A stretch of DNA of 53,835 nucleotides from Firmicutes bacterium UBA2058. Its GTDB lineage: Bacteria; Bacillota; Clostridia; Tissierellales; Sedimentibacteraceae. The position numbers were made by a program, and so were the translations under genes. The notes below the pieces were generated by a model. The model saw only the letters and a program-made list of their open reading frames with translations, did no database searches and had not been told where the DNA came from. This document shows, piece after piece, positions 17,891 to 25,729 of this stretch. Location of the stretch: NCBI GenBank assembly GCA_002332905.1, contig DDAM01000065.1, positions 1 to 53,835 of the forward strand. Reading direction: 5' to 3'. How positions within the stretch are numbered: position 1 is the first letter of the stretch; each line of letters opens with the position of its first letter.

Positions 17891-18547
17891 CAACGTATCA
17901 AATTTTGCATTTTCTTTGCACCAATGTATGTCCCGTATGTAGTCTTGTAATCCACATTTATCGCGAGCTTTAAATAACTCTATTATTTTATGATGCTCAC
18001 TATTTGTATTTTTTAATATTTCTTGCATGTTTATATTTTCATCTATAGCATATTTTTTTCTAATAAATGTTTTTTTTACTTGATTTATTAGTGATATAAG
18101 CTGCTCATTGTCACATTTTGACATATATACATTATGAAATTCCAATTGAATTTCATAAAATTTATCAAATAGTGATTTTTCTATAACTGAATCCATAGAT
18201 GCAGCTAAAAATTCCATTTGTTCAATGTCTCTATCTGTAATATTATCAACTGATAAATAAGCTGCTCTACCATCTAATGGTCCTATAATATTGTATATTT
18301 CAATTGCCGTTTTTTCATCAATTTTCTTAACTTTAAAACCCCTTCGTGGTAAATTTTCCAAATAACCATCTGCGGCAAGCTGTATAAGTGCTTCACGTAC
18401 TGGAGTTCTACTTACATTTAATTCTTCACTTATTTGAACTTCATTAAGCTTATCATCTGGGTGCAAGCTTCCCTCATTTATTTTTTCAGAAATATAATTA
18501 TAGACATGGTTTTTTAAAGATAAATATTGTCTCATATTTACTTCCAT
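17888..18547 (-). CDS. GntR family transcriptional regulator, FadR/FCD subfamily
   Basis: 219 residues. N-terminal winged helix (about 10-75) with the signature LNEVQISEELNVSRTPVREALIQLAADGYLE, then an all-helical FCD ligand domain (about 85-210). The FCD metal/ligand histidine motifs EFHNVYMSKCDNEQL and SEHHKIIELFKARD are present. The start is uncertain: the first ATG has GGAGG only one base away, while an ATG four codons later (18535) has it 13 nt away. It is divergent from the DDAH gene, and a 20-bp palindrome lies between them, so control of DDAH is likely. The ligand may be an amino-acid derivative (inference). Confidence 0.9.
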   Translation of the reverse strand: MEVNMRQYLSLKNHVYNYISEKINEGSLHPDDKLNEVQISEELNVSRTPVREALIQLAADGYLENLPRRGFKVKKIDEKTAIEIYNIIGPLDGRAAYLSVDNITDRDIEQMEFLAASMDSVIEKSLFDKFYEIQLEFHNVYMSKCDNEQLISLINQVKKTFIRKKYAIDENINMQEILKNTNSEHHKIIELFKARDKCGLQDYIRDIHWCKENAKFDTL

Positions 18548-18692
18548 GCCTCCAATTGATTAGGTGTTATTCTATGGTTAAACATTATTTCTTTCTACCT
18601 TTCTCTGCTCATTGTTTTCTCATTTGCCTGTTAACAATATAATTTTATCATTTTACTTTTTAACTTTCAACATCAAGTAAGTTATGATGCCA

Positions 18693-18721
18693 TTTACAAA
18701 ATAAAAATAATATGTTAGTAT
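18693..18721 (+). promoter_or_regulatory. Promoter of the DDAH gene
   Basis: TTTACA (18693-18698), 17-nt spacer, TAGTAT (18716-18721), 50 nt before the ATG. The -10 hexamer overlaps the left end of the 20-bp palindrome, as expected for repression. Confidence 0.55.
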
Positions 18722-18744
18722 ATTGTATACAATATACAATATAC
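18718..18744. promoter_or_regulatory. Probable GntR operator: 20-bp perfect palindrome
   Basis: GTATATTGTATACAATATAC (18718-18737) equals its own reverse complement. The core TTGTATACAA fits the (T)nGTnnnACn(A) pattern of FadR-type GntR sites. A partial third half-site, CAATATAC, follows at 18738-18744. It lies between the -10 region and the start of the DDAH gene, divergent from the regulator. Confidence 0.7.
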
Positions 18745-18770
18745 TTTTAAAAAAGTAAAGGAGAAAAATT

Positions 18771-19541
18771 ATGTTTAAAAATGTTATTGTTAGAAGACCA
18801 TCAAAATCAATGGTAGAAGGAATAACTTCAGCACCAGAACTAGGTAAGCCGGATTATGAATTAGCTTTAAAACAACATGATAATTATATAAAGGCACTGG
18901 AATCTTGTGGAGTTAAGGTAACAGTTTTAGATGCTATGGAAGAGTTTCCAGATTCATGTTTTGTAGAAGACACAGCTGTTCTTACAAAAAACTGTGCTAT
19001 TATATCAAATCCAGGTGCTCCGACAAGACAAAAAGAGTCAGGATATATGGTAGATACAATTAAAAAATTCTACAGTGAAGATAAAATTGAATATATAACT
19101 TCTCCAGGAACTATGGAGGGCGGAGATGTTATGATGGTTGGTAATCATTTTTACATTGGACTTTCAGCAAGAACTAACGAAGAAGGTTGTAAACAATTTA
19201 TAGCCGCATTAGAAAAGCACGGTCACACTGGTTCAATAGTTCCATTAGAAAAAGTATTGCACTTAAAAACTGGTTTAGCATATTTAGAAAATAACAACCT
19301 ACTTGTAGCGGGTGAATTTGTTGATAAAGAGGATTTTGCCAAATTTAACAAAATTGAAATAACAGCAGATGAGGCATATTCAGCAAATTGTATTTGGGTA
19401 AATGAAAAAGTTTTAGTTCCAGCAGGATATGAAAAAACTAAAAAAGCAATTGAAAATGCAGGTTACGAAGTAATATTAGTTGACACATCTGAGTATAAAA
19501 AGCTAGATGGTGGATTAAGCTGTTTATCATTAAGATTTTAA
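18771..19541 (+). CDS. Dimethylarginine dimethylaminohydrolase (DDAH) family enzyme
   Basis: 256 residues of the amidinotransferase (GME) superfamily. DDAH releases dimethylamine and citrulline from methylated arginines; relatives act on other guanidino compounds. Motifs: FPDSCFVEDTAVL, GTMEGGDVM, the catalytic His in LHLKTG (H164) and the C-terminal nucleophile C251 in LDGGLSCLSL. Length matches DDAH and is far shorter than arginine deiminase (about 410). AAAGGAG precedes the ATG by 8 nt. Single gene, divergent from a GntR regulator. Substrate is inferred; citrulline-forming activity on Nω-methylarginine or a related guanidine is the best guess. Confidence 0.9.
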   Translation: MFKNVIVRRPSKSMVEGITSAPELGKPDYELALKQHDNYIKALESCGVKVTVLDAMEEFPDSCFVEDTAVLTKNCAIISNPGAPTRQKESGYMVDTIKKFYSEDKIEYITSPGTMEGGDVMMVGNHFYIGLSARTNEEGCKQFIAALEKHGHTGSIVPLEKVLHLKTGLAYLENNNLLVAGEFVDKEDFAKFNKIEITADEAYSANCIWVNEKVLVPAGYEKTKKAIENAGYEVILVDTSEYKKLDGGLSCLSLRF

Positions 19542-19543
19542 AT

Positions 19544-19575
19544 AAATAAGAATTTAGCGTAGCTATAATTAAGAT
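19544..19575 (+). repeat. Degenerate copy of the GntR terminator sequence
   Basis: The first 15 bases (AAATAAGAATTTAGC, 19544-19558) are identical to 17857-17871; the rest has diverged so that the hairpin is weaker. The two copies flank the GntR-DDAH pair in direct orientation. It may be a terminator of common origin, or a footprint of transfer. Confidence 0.4.
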
Positions 19576-19650
19576 ATTGGCAAGTGAAATCTTAGTATGG
19601 TATTGTTTCTTCGATATACTTTTGTTGTAAATTTAAGGTGAGCAATAAAT

Positions 19651-19739
19651 ATAAAAAAAGTTTATGTCTCCGCAACGAGATTTACCTTGATTTTTTTAAG
19701 GAGGGTAAATCTCGTTGAAGTCGCATAAATTTTTTTTAT
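19651..19739. repeat. Hairpin A of the palindromic element
   Basis: Arms at 19651-19686 and 19704-19739, 36 nt each, with 30 of 36 positions complementary. The ends (CAACGAGATTTACC / GGTAAATCTCGTTG) pair perfectly, and an internal mismatch zone (TCTCCG against the GACTT side) is also found in hairpin D. Confidence 0.85.
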
Positions 19740-19760
19740 ATTCATTGCCTACATAGCATC

Positions 19761-19800
19761 GAAAATAAAAGAAAAATAAAAAGATTTTTCTTTTATTTTC
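19761..19800. repeat. Hairpin B of the palindromic element
   Basis: Perfect 17-bp stem GAAAATAAAAGAAAAAT (19761-19777) / ATTTTTCTTTTATTTTC (19784-19800) with a 6-nt loop AAAAAG. Same stem and loop lengths as hairpin C read on the other strand. Confidence 0.9.
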
Positions 19801-19895
19801 TACTGTATTGGCGTGTCCTTCTACTACTACTTCGACCTTTTACTGTGTTAATGCATTTCACAACGAGCTTAGTAAACAAACCTGCCAAAAACATA

Positions 19896-19935
19896 GATAA
19901 CCAAAGAAAAATCCTTTTATTTTTCTTTGGTTATC
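19896..19935. repeat. Hairpin C of the palindromic element
   Basis: Perfect 17-bp stem GATAACCAAAGAAAAAT (19896-19912) / ATTTTTCTTTGGTTATC (19919-19935) with a 6-nt loop. Relative to hairpin B, three base pairs differ and all three are compensated in the opposite arm. Confidence 0.9.
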
Positions 19936-19948
19936 GGTTGCTATGAAT

Positions 19949-20083
19949 AGCGAAGTATATAAGAGACGTTTATGTGACTTAATGAGGCTTTCCCTTCCAA
20001 ACATTAGGGGATTATCCCCTAATGTTTTCAAAAATCAAGGGAAACCAAATTACGGAACAAAAACGTCTCTTATATGCTTTGCT
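19949..20083. repeat. Hairpin D of the palindromic element
   Basis: Outer arms 19949-19971 and 20061-20083 match at 21 of 23 positions. The tip is a perfect 12-bp stem AAACATTAGGGG (19999-20010) / CCCCTAATGTTT (20016-20027). A middle helix CTTTCCCTT / AAGGGAAA joins them. The left arm resembles the complement of the right arm of hairpin A. Confidence 0.85.
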
Positions 20084-20146
20084 CTACTTAGATTCGTAAT
20101 AAAAGTATATCGAAGCAGTAATATATCTACTAATCTTACTAAGTTA

Positions 20147-20350
20147 TTATTTAACTACCTCATATCCTGCATCTGTTATAGCATTTATAAGTGTTTGCTC
20201 TCCTATGTCTGTTGACATATTAACTGTTACTTCCTTAGCTTCTAAATTTACTTCTGCACTTACAACTCCGCTTAAAGCATTAAGAGCTTTTTCAACTCTT
20301 GCTTTGCAATGTCCACATGTCATTCCTTCAACTTTTAATGTTTTTACCAT
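20147..20350 (-). CDS. Possible separately translated CopZ-like copper chaperone (internal start within copA)
   Basis: In frame with copA, GGAGG (20362-20358) stands 7 nt before an ATG (20350-20348), the ideal bacterial spacing. Translation from it would give a 67-residue protein beginning MVKTLKVEGMTCGHC, with the size and start typical of free CopZ. A free chaperone would deliver Cu(I) to CopA. The same bases encode the linker residues IGGNK. This could be dual expression, or a relic of a recent fusion by loss of the copA stop codon; the sequence alone does not tell. Confidence 0.5.
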   Translation of the reverse strand: MVKTLKVEGMTCGHCKARVEKALNALSGVVSAEVNLEAKEVTVNMSTDIGEQTLINAITDAGYEVVK

Positions 20351-22735
20351 TTTATTACCTCCAATTTTTTTATTTTCTTCTACTTTTTTTATTTCTTTAA
20401 TTTCTTCTATGATTTTAGTATTATTATCTACTTTTATATCATCACTTATCCTTGGTTTAAAGAACTTCAATCTTAAAGCATTTGATACTACTGAAACACT
20501 ACTTAAGCTCATCGCAGCACCTGCAAACATCGGATTTAATTTCCAACCAAGTATGCTATAAAACAATCCTGCTGCCAATGGAATTCCAACTACGTTATAT
20601 ATAAACGCCCAGAATAAGTTTTGCTTTATATTTCTAATTACTGATTTACTTAATTGTACAGCTTTTACTGCATCTAGTAAATCATTTTTCACTAATACTA
20701 TATCAGCAGATTCTATAGCTACATCAGTACCCGCTCCTATGGCGATTCCAACATCTGCTCTAACTAGCGCTGGTGCGTCATTTATACCGTCACCAATCAT
20801 TGCAACTTTTTTACCTGCATCTTGAAGCTTTCTTACTTCTTTTTCTTTATCCTGTGGTAAAACTTCTGCAATTACTCTGCTTACATTTATTTGCTTACCT
20901 ATTGCTTCAGCAGTTTTTTTGTTGTCACCAGTAAGCATTATTACTTCTATACCCATTCTTTCAAACTCTTGAATAGCTTTTTCACTGGTTGGCTTCACAA
21001 CATCCGCTACAGCTATTATACCCAAAACTTCTTTTTCGTTTGCAAAGAACATAGGTGTTTTTCCTTCTGAGGCTAGCTTTTGACTTGCACTGTCAAATGA
21101 AGATATTGGAATATTTTTACTATCTAATAACTTTTTATTGCCCATGTAGATAACCATATCTTCAACCTTAGCTCTTAATCCCATACCATGTATAGCTTCA
21201 AAATCGCTAATATTTAGGAACTTAATACCTTTATTTTCTGCTTCCTTAACTATGGCATCTGCCAATGGATGTTCAGAGTTTTTCTCTACAGATGCAGACA
21301 ACTGAAGCAATTTTTCTTTGTCGATTTTACCATTAGTCAATATATCTGTTACACGTGGTTTTCCTTCAGTTATAGTACCTGTTTTATCCATTATAACTGT
21401 ATTTATAGTATGAGCTGTTTCTAATGCTTCTGCTGATTTAATTAATATTCCATTTTCGGCTCCTTTTCCTGTACCAACCATAATTGCTGTAGGTGTTGCT
21501 AAACCTAATGCACAAGGACAAGAAATAACTAATACTGCAATACCTATAGACAAAGCAAATTCAAATGAATACCCTAGAAGTAACCAAGTTACCGTTGCAA
21601 TTATTGCAATAGCTATAACTACAGGAACGAACACACTGCTTATTTTATCTGCTAATTTAGCAATTGGAGCTTTGGAAGAACTTGCCTCTTCAACTAATTT
21701 TATAATTTGTGATAAAACTGTATCATCGCCAAGCTTTGTAACCTCAAATCTAAAAGAACCTGATTTGTTTATACTTGCACCAATAACCTTATCTCCAACC
21801 TTTTTCTCAACTGGTAAACTTTCACCTGTCAGCATTGATTCGTCAATTGATGTACGTCCATCTATTATAATACCATCTGTTGGTATGCTCTGACCCGGCT
21901 TTACGATTACAATATCATTTAAAACTAATTCATCAACTGGTATCTCAATTTCCTCGGATATTCCTGTTTCTGTGTTCGCCCTTAGGACTAAGGCTGTTTT
22001 TGGTGCTAAATCTATAAGCTTTTTAATAGCTTCTGATGTTTTACCTTTTGCTCTTGCCTCTAAGAATTTTCCAAGTGTTATTAACGCTAGAACGACAGCT
22101 GCCGATTCAAAATACAAGTCCATAGAAAACTGCATTACCATATCCATATCGCCATAGCCTAGCCCATAGCCAATTTTATATATTGCAAATATACCATAAA
22201 ACATAGCTGCTGATGTTCCAATAGCTATAAGAGAATCCATGTTTGGCGAACCCTTAACTAATGTTTTAAATCCAACTCTATAGTATTTGCTATTTACGAA
22301 CACTACTGGAAGTGCAAGTAAAAACTGAGTGAAAGCAAAGGTTATTGCATTTTTATGTCCGTGAAAAATAGAAGGAAGTGGCCAACCCATCATATGTCCC
22401 ATTGATATATAAAATAGTGGTATCGAAAATATCAATGAAATAAATAATCGTTTTTTCATTTCCTTAACTTCTAATTCCGCAACATCTTCTTTGTTTGAAG
22501 AATTGATTGCTTCTTTCTTGTTGCCAACTACAAGCGCTTGATAGCCTGCATCTTCAACAGCCTTAATAATTTTATCATCACTAAGCACTGTATCGTCATA
22601 TTTTACTATCATATTATTGTTTAATAAATTAACATTAACTCCCTCTATGCCCTGAAGTTTATTAACACTTTTGTCAACAGCTAAAGAACAAGCAGAGCAA
22701 GTCATGCCCCTTATATCAAATTTTTGTGATTTCAT
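20147..22735 (-). CDS. copA: Copper-exporting P1B-type ATPase with fused C-terminal CopZ domain
   Basis: Exports Cu(I) from the cytoplasm. 862 residues: N-terminal heavy-metal domain with GMTCSAC (C13, C16), eight membrane segments, TGES (actuator, near 307), metal-site SCPCALG (near 410), phosphorylated DKTGT (near 446), SEHPLA (HP motif, near 488) and GDGINDAPAL (near 648). After the usual end a Lys/Glu-rich linker (about 755-795) leads to a second heavy-metal domain with GMTCGHC (C807, C810), equivalent to the chaperone CopZ. The fusion is unusual, since CopZ is generally a separate gene. An internal ribosome site and ATG lie at the junction. AAAGGAG precedes the main ATG. It follows csoR by 33 nt. 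Confidence 0.96.
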   Translation of the reverse strand: MKSQKFDIRGMTCSACSLAVDKSVNKLQGIEGVNVNLLNNNMIVKYDDTVLSDDKIIKAVEDAGYQALVVGNKKEAINSSNKEDVAELEVKEMKKRLFISLIFSIPLFYISMGHMMGWPLPSIFHGHKNAITFAFTQFLLALPVVFVNSKYYRVGFKTLVKGSPNMDSLIAIGTSAAMFYGIFAIYKIGYGLGYGDMDMVMQFSMDLYFESAAVVLALITLGKFLEARAKGKTSEAIKKLIDLAPKTALVLRANTETGISEEIEIPVDELVLNDIVIVKPGQSIPTDGIIIDGRTSIDESMLTGESLPVEKKVGDKVIGASINKSGSFRFEVTKLGDDTVLSQIIKLVEEASSSKAPIAKLADKISSVFVPVVIAIAIIATVTWLLLGYSFEFALSIGIAVLVISCPCALGLATPTAIMVGTGKGAENGILIKSAEALETAHTINTVIMDKTGTITEGKPRVTDILTNGKIDKEKLLQLSASVEKNSEHPLADAIVKEAENKGIKFLNISDFEAIHGMGLRAKVEDMVIYMGNKKLLDSKNIPISSFDSASQKLASEGKTPMFFANEKEVLGIIAVADVVKPTSEKAIQEFERMGIEVIMLTGDNKKTAEAIGKQINVSRVIAEVLPQDKEKEVRKLQDAGKKVAMIGDGINDAPALVRADVGIAIGAGTDVAIESADIVLVKNDLLDAVKAVQLSKSVIRNIKQNLFWAFIYNVVGIPLAAGLFYSILGWKLNPMFAGAAMSLSSVSVVSNALRLKFFKPRISDDIKVDNNTKIIEEIKEIKKVEENKKIGGNKMVKTLKVEGMTCGHCKARVEKALNALSGVVSAEVNLEAKEVTVNMSTDIGEQTLINAITDAGYEVVK

Positions 22736-22771
22736 AAGTTCTCCTTTCTTTTATAAATCTATTTTATAGTG

Positions 22772-23038
22772 CTACTTATCAAGAATTTTTGATAATATTA
22801 GCGTAATTTCATTAATTTTTTCGCTACCATTACCATGATCTACTGCCTCTAAAACGCAATGATTCATATGCTGTTTTAGTATTTCTAAGTTTGCCTTCTT
22901 CAACAATGATGAAGCGGCAAATATTTGATTGGATATATCTATACAATATCTTTCATCCTCAATCATTTTAATAATTCCATCTATTTGTCCTCTTGCAGTT
23001 TTAAGCGCCTGCACAGCTTTATGTTTGTCGTTATTCAC
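22772..23038 (-). CDS. csoR: Copper-sensing transcriptional repressor
   Basis: 88-residue all-helical DUF156 regulator. The Cu(I) ligands C32, H57 and C61 have the same 25 and 4 residue spacing as C36/H61/C65 of the founding CsoR. Cu binding releases DNA and induces the operon. The start is GTG at 23038 with AAGGAG 9 nt upstream. It heads an operon with copA (33-nt gap) and sits behind a promoter with a G/C-run palindrome, its likely own operator. Confidence 0.95.
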   Translation of the reverse strand: MNNDKHKAVQALKTARGQIDGIIKMIEDERYCIDISNQIFAASSLLKKANLEILKQHMNHCVLEAVDHGNGSEKINEITLILSKILDK

Positions 23039-23066
23039 ACTTATCTACTCCTTTAACTTATATTGT

Positions 23067-23086
23067 CCCCTCCCTCGGGGGGTGTA
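23067..23086. promoter_or_regulatory. Probable CsoR operator
   Basis: CCCCTCCCTCGGGGGGTGTA, a G/C-run pseudo-palindrome just downstream of the -10 box and before csoR. CsoR operators are typically such C-run/G-run palindromes in otherwise AT-rich DNA. Confidence 0.7.
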
Positions 23087-23091
23087 TGTAA

Positions 23092-23120
23092 ATAGTAACA
23101 TCACTATTTTAAATTGTCAA
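23092..23120 (-). promoter_or_regulatory. Promoter of csoR-copA
   Basis: Minus-strand TTGACA (23120-23115), 17-nt spacer, TACTAT (23097-23092). The operator begins 6 nt downstream. Confidence 0.8.
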
Positions 23121-23218
23121 TAGAAAAATAAAAAATATTTTTAAAATTTTTTTCATTGAATTTATAATGAGTATCTAATTAACTATTAGAATTATATCTA
23201 ACTTATCATAAAGAATTA

Positions 23219-23247
23219 TTGATATGACTTTTTTATTATGCTATACT
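23219..23247 (+). promoter_or_regulatory. Promoter of the aldo/keto reductase gene
   Basis: TTGATA (23219-23224), 17-nt spacer, TATACT (23242-23247), about 38 nt before the ATG. Confidence 0.7.
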
Positions 23248-23284
23248 TGAATTAAAATTATACATAAAGTAGGGAGTGCTTATT

Positions 23285-24406
23285 ATGGAAAAGAGATATA
23301 ACAAACAACTAGGAATTGAACTACCATTACTTGCTTTTGGAGCTATGAGGCTTCCAAAATTAGATGACAAAATAGATTTTGATAGTGCCGTGGAGATGGT
23401 TAATTATGCAATGGAAAATGGATTAAATTACTTTGACACTGCTTATCCATATCATAATGGTGAATCTGAAACTTTTTTAGGTAAAGTTTTGCCTAAATAT
23501 GAAAGAAGCAGCTATTTTTTGACTGACAAAATGCCTATATATAATATTAAAAAGGAAGACGACGCAGAAAAGTATTTTAACGAGCAGTTAGAAAAATGTC
23601 AAACTGATTATTTTGATTTCTATCTACTACATGCTATGAATAAAGATCGTGTTAAAATTATGGAAGAATTCAATTTATATGATTTTCTATTAAAGAAAAA
23701 GGCTGAAGGTAAGATAAAATACATAGGTTTTTCTTTTCATGATGACAACGAGACTTTGGAGAATCTAGTATCAAACTATAAATGGGATTTTGTGCAACTT
23801 CAAATCAATTATTATGATTGGTATGAGTTTGAAGCTAAAAAACAGTACGAAATATTGGAGAAATATAACTTACCTTGCTTTGTAATGGAACCTGTAAGGG
23901 GTGGATTCTTATCATCATTGGCACCTAACGTTGAAAAGCATATGACTAACTATAATAAGGAAGCAACTATATCTTCGTGGGCTATTCGATGGGTATCATC
24001 ATTGCCAAATATAGCAGTGGTTCTTAGCGGTATGTCTAACATGGAGCAATTAAAAGATAATATAAGCACTATGTCTCCGTTTAATCCTATTAATGAAGAT
24101 GAGCTTAAGGTTATAGATACAGTAGTAGAGGAACTTAGAAAAATTAAACCAATCCCTTGCACAAGTTGCAGATATTGTATGCCTTGCCCAGCAGGTGTGA
24201 ATATACCAGGAATATTTACAATTTACAATAATTATAAGAAAACAGAAAACATTACATATGTTAAAAATTCATATCTTAATAATTTACAAAGCACTGCACA
24301 GGCACATAATTGTGTAAAATGTGGAGCATGTATATCTGTATGTCCACAACATATTGATATACCTACAGAACTTGAAAAAATAGACAAGGAAATCAAATCA
24401 TTATAA
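23285..24406 (+). CDS. Aldo/keto reductase with C-terminal 4Fe-4S ferredoxin domain
   Basis: 373 residues of the COG1453 type. The AKR barrel (about 1-275) shows NYFDTAYPYHNGESE (catalytic D51 and Y56), the active Lys in TDKMP and His in YLLHAMN. The C-terminal part (about 280-373) has two cysteine clusters, CTSCRYCMPCPAGV and CVKCGACISVCPQH, suited to one or two 4Fe-4S clusters. Such proteins are common in anaerobes and may use ferredoxin-type electrons; the substrate is unknown. The ATG at 23285 is chosen because AGGGAG lies 8 nt upstream; the GTG at 23276 is too close to it. Followed by an MFS gene 31 nt later. Confidence 0.92.
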   Translation: MEKRYNKQLGIELPLLAFGAMRLPKLDDKIDFDSAVEMVNYAMENGLNYFDTAYPYHNGESETFLGKVLPKYERSSYFLTDKMPIYNIKKEDDAEKYFNEQLEKCQTDYFDFYLLHAMNKDRVKIMEEFNLYDFLLKKKAEGKIKYIGFSFHDDNETLENLVSNYKWDFVQLQINYYDWYEFEAKKQYEILEKYNLPCFVMEPVRGGFLSSLAPNVEKHMTNYNKEATISSWAIRWVSSLPNIAVVLSGMSNMEQLKDNISTMSPFNPINEDELKVIDTVVEELRKIKPIPCTSCRYCMPCPAGVNIPGIFTIYNNYKKTENITYVKNSYLNNLQSTAQAHNCVKCGACISVCPQHIDIPTELEKIDKEIKSL

Positions 24407-24437
24407 CAGCATTATATCTGAAAGAGGGGTATATTTC

Positions 24438-25691
24438 ATGAAGAATAAGTTATGGACGCGTAACTTCTCAATAATTACTATAGGCTCGATTATTTCAATG
24501 CTTGGTAATGCCGTATCAGGTTTTGCCATTGGACTTATGGTATTAGATTACACAAATTCAACATTTTTATTTGCTTTATTTATGGTAGTTTATAACCTTC
24601 CAAAGATTGCAGCACCTCTGTTTGCAGGGCCATATGTTGATCGTTTTTCAAGAAAAAAGGTTATTTATACTCTAGATTTTATTTCATCTGGTATATATTT
24701 AATACTATTTATTGCACTAAGCTATAATTATATTAACTATACTGTATTGCTGCTTTTATCTTTATTAGTTGGAACTATTGATGGAATATATACTGTAGCC
24801 TATGAAAGCTTGTATCCTAATTTAATTAGTGAGGGAAATTATTCAAAAGCGTATTCAATCTCAAGCATGATTTATCCTTTAGCTGCTTTTATGGTACCTG
24901 TGGCTTCTATAGTTTATACTAGCTTTGGTACAGCTGCACCATTGTTTTTATTTAATGCAATAACATTTTTTGCAGCAGCTTGTTTTGAAACGCAGATAAA
25001 ATATGACGAAACACATGTAAAATTAAATGAAAACAATAAGTTTAATTTTAAGCAATATAGAAATGATTTTAAACAATCACTTAGCTACATAGCTTCTGAA
25101 AAGGGTTTATTGACAATTACTGTATACTTTTTTATTACAATGTTCGCATCTGGTGGTGCACAAACTGTAGTTTTACCATTTTTTAAAAACAATCCAGAAC
25201 TGTTTTCACATATAGCAATAGATGTAGTTACTTTATATAGTATTGTAACAAGCTTTGGCGTATTTGGTAGATTAATAGGCGGTGCTATACATTATAAATT
25301 TAAATATCCAGTAGCCAAGAAATTTGCAATTGCGTTATTTGTTTATTCTACTATTACGGTACTAGAATCAACTCAATATTTTTTACCTATACCTTTAATG
25401 GCAATAAGCTTTTTCTTAGTTGGAATTTTAAGTGTTACTTCTTTCAATATTAGAATTTCTGCAACACAATCTTATATACCAGATGAAATCAGAGGACGTT
25501 TTAATGGTGTATTTCAAATGCTTTGTACTGCCGGAAGTATTATAGGTCAATTAATAGCTGGTGGATTAGGTGAATTCATGCCGGAACGTATAATAATTAT
25601 AATGTTCATGTCTTTAAATCTTCTAGGTGTTATCTTAGTAATGTATAGAGGCAGAGAACATGTCAAAAAAATATACAACAGAGCAGTCTAA
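24438..25691 (+). CDS. MFS transporter
   Basis: 417 residues, 12 predicted membrane segments in two six-helix halves, with a typical loop motif between segments 2 and 3 (GPYVDRFSRKKVIY). It resembles drug/macrolide-type exporters of the MefA/DHA3 group. GGGG precedes the ATG. It probably forms a two-gene unit with the upstream reductase and ends at a strong terminator. Substrate unknown. Confidence 0.88.
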   Translation: MKNKLWTRNFSIITIGSIISMLGNAVSGFAIGLMVLDYTNSTFLFALFMVVYNLPKIAAPLFAGPYVDRFSRKKVIYTLDFISSGIYLILFIALSYNYINYTVLLLLSLLVGTIDGIYTVAYESLYPNLISEGNYSKAYSISSMIYPLAAFMVPVASIVYTSFGTAAPLFLFNAITFFAAACFETQIKYDETHVKLNENNKFNFKQYRNDFKQSLSYIASEKGLLTITVYFFITMFASGGAQTVVLPFFKNNPELFSHIAIDVVTLYSIVTSFGVFGRLIGGAIHYKFKYPVAKKFAIALFVYSTITVLESTQYFLPIPLMAISFFLVGILSVTSFNIRISATQSYIPDEIRGRFNGVFQMLCTAGSIIGQLIAGGLGEFMPERIIIIMFMSLNLLGVILVMYRGREHVKKIYNRAV

Positions 25692-25722
25692 AAAAGTGTT
25701 GCAAATTGCAACACTTTTTTTA
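25690..25722. terminator. Bidirectional terminator
   Basis: AAAAAAGTGTTGCAA-A-TTGCAACACTTTTTTT, a near-perfect stem with A and T tracts, between the convergent MFS and collagenase genes. Confidence 0.9.
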
Positions 25723-25729
25723 ATAATGC

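Larger units (their letters stand above)
19591..20143. repeat. Nested palindromic element with four hairpins
   Basis: About 550 nt without a credible gene, organised as two inverted copies of a unit of roughly 260-290 nt meeting near 19850. The outer arms include CTTCGATATACTTTT (19609-19623) and its exact complement at 20101-20115. Inside each copy are two hairpins, in the order A (19651-19739), B (19761-19800), then C (19896-19935, the inverted counterpart of B) and D (19949-20083, the counterpart of A). The paired copies have diverged yet each hairpin remains self-complementary. It fills the gap between DDAH and copA (convergent), so it may end transcription. It could be a pair of MITE-like elements or a structured RNA; neither is established. 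Confidence 0.75.

Noticed and set aside
19541..20146. Riboswitch or known large ncRNA (OLE, ROOL, GOLLD type) in this gap
   Set aside because: The structure is an inverted duplication of two hairpins; I could not match it to any of these classes, and no downstream gene on either strand is positioned for a riboswitch.
19943..20215. 90-codon plus-strand ORF in the palindromic element
   Set aside because: It runs through hairpin D and into the 3' end of copA on the other strand, lacks a ribosome site, and its composition follows the repeats.
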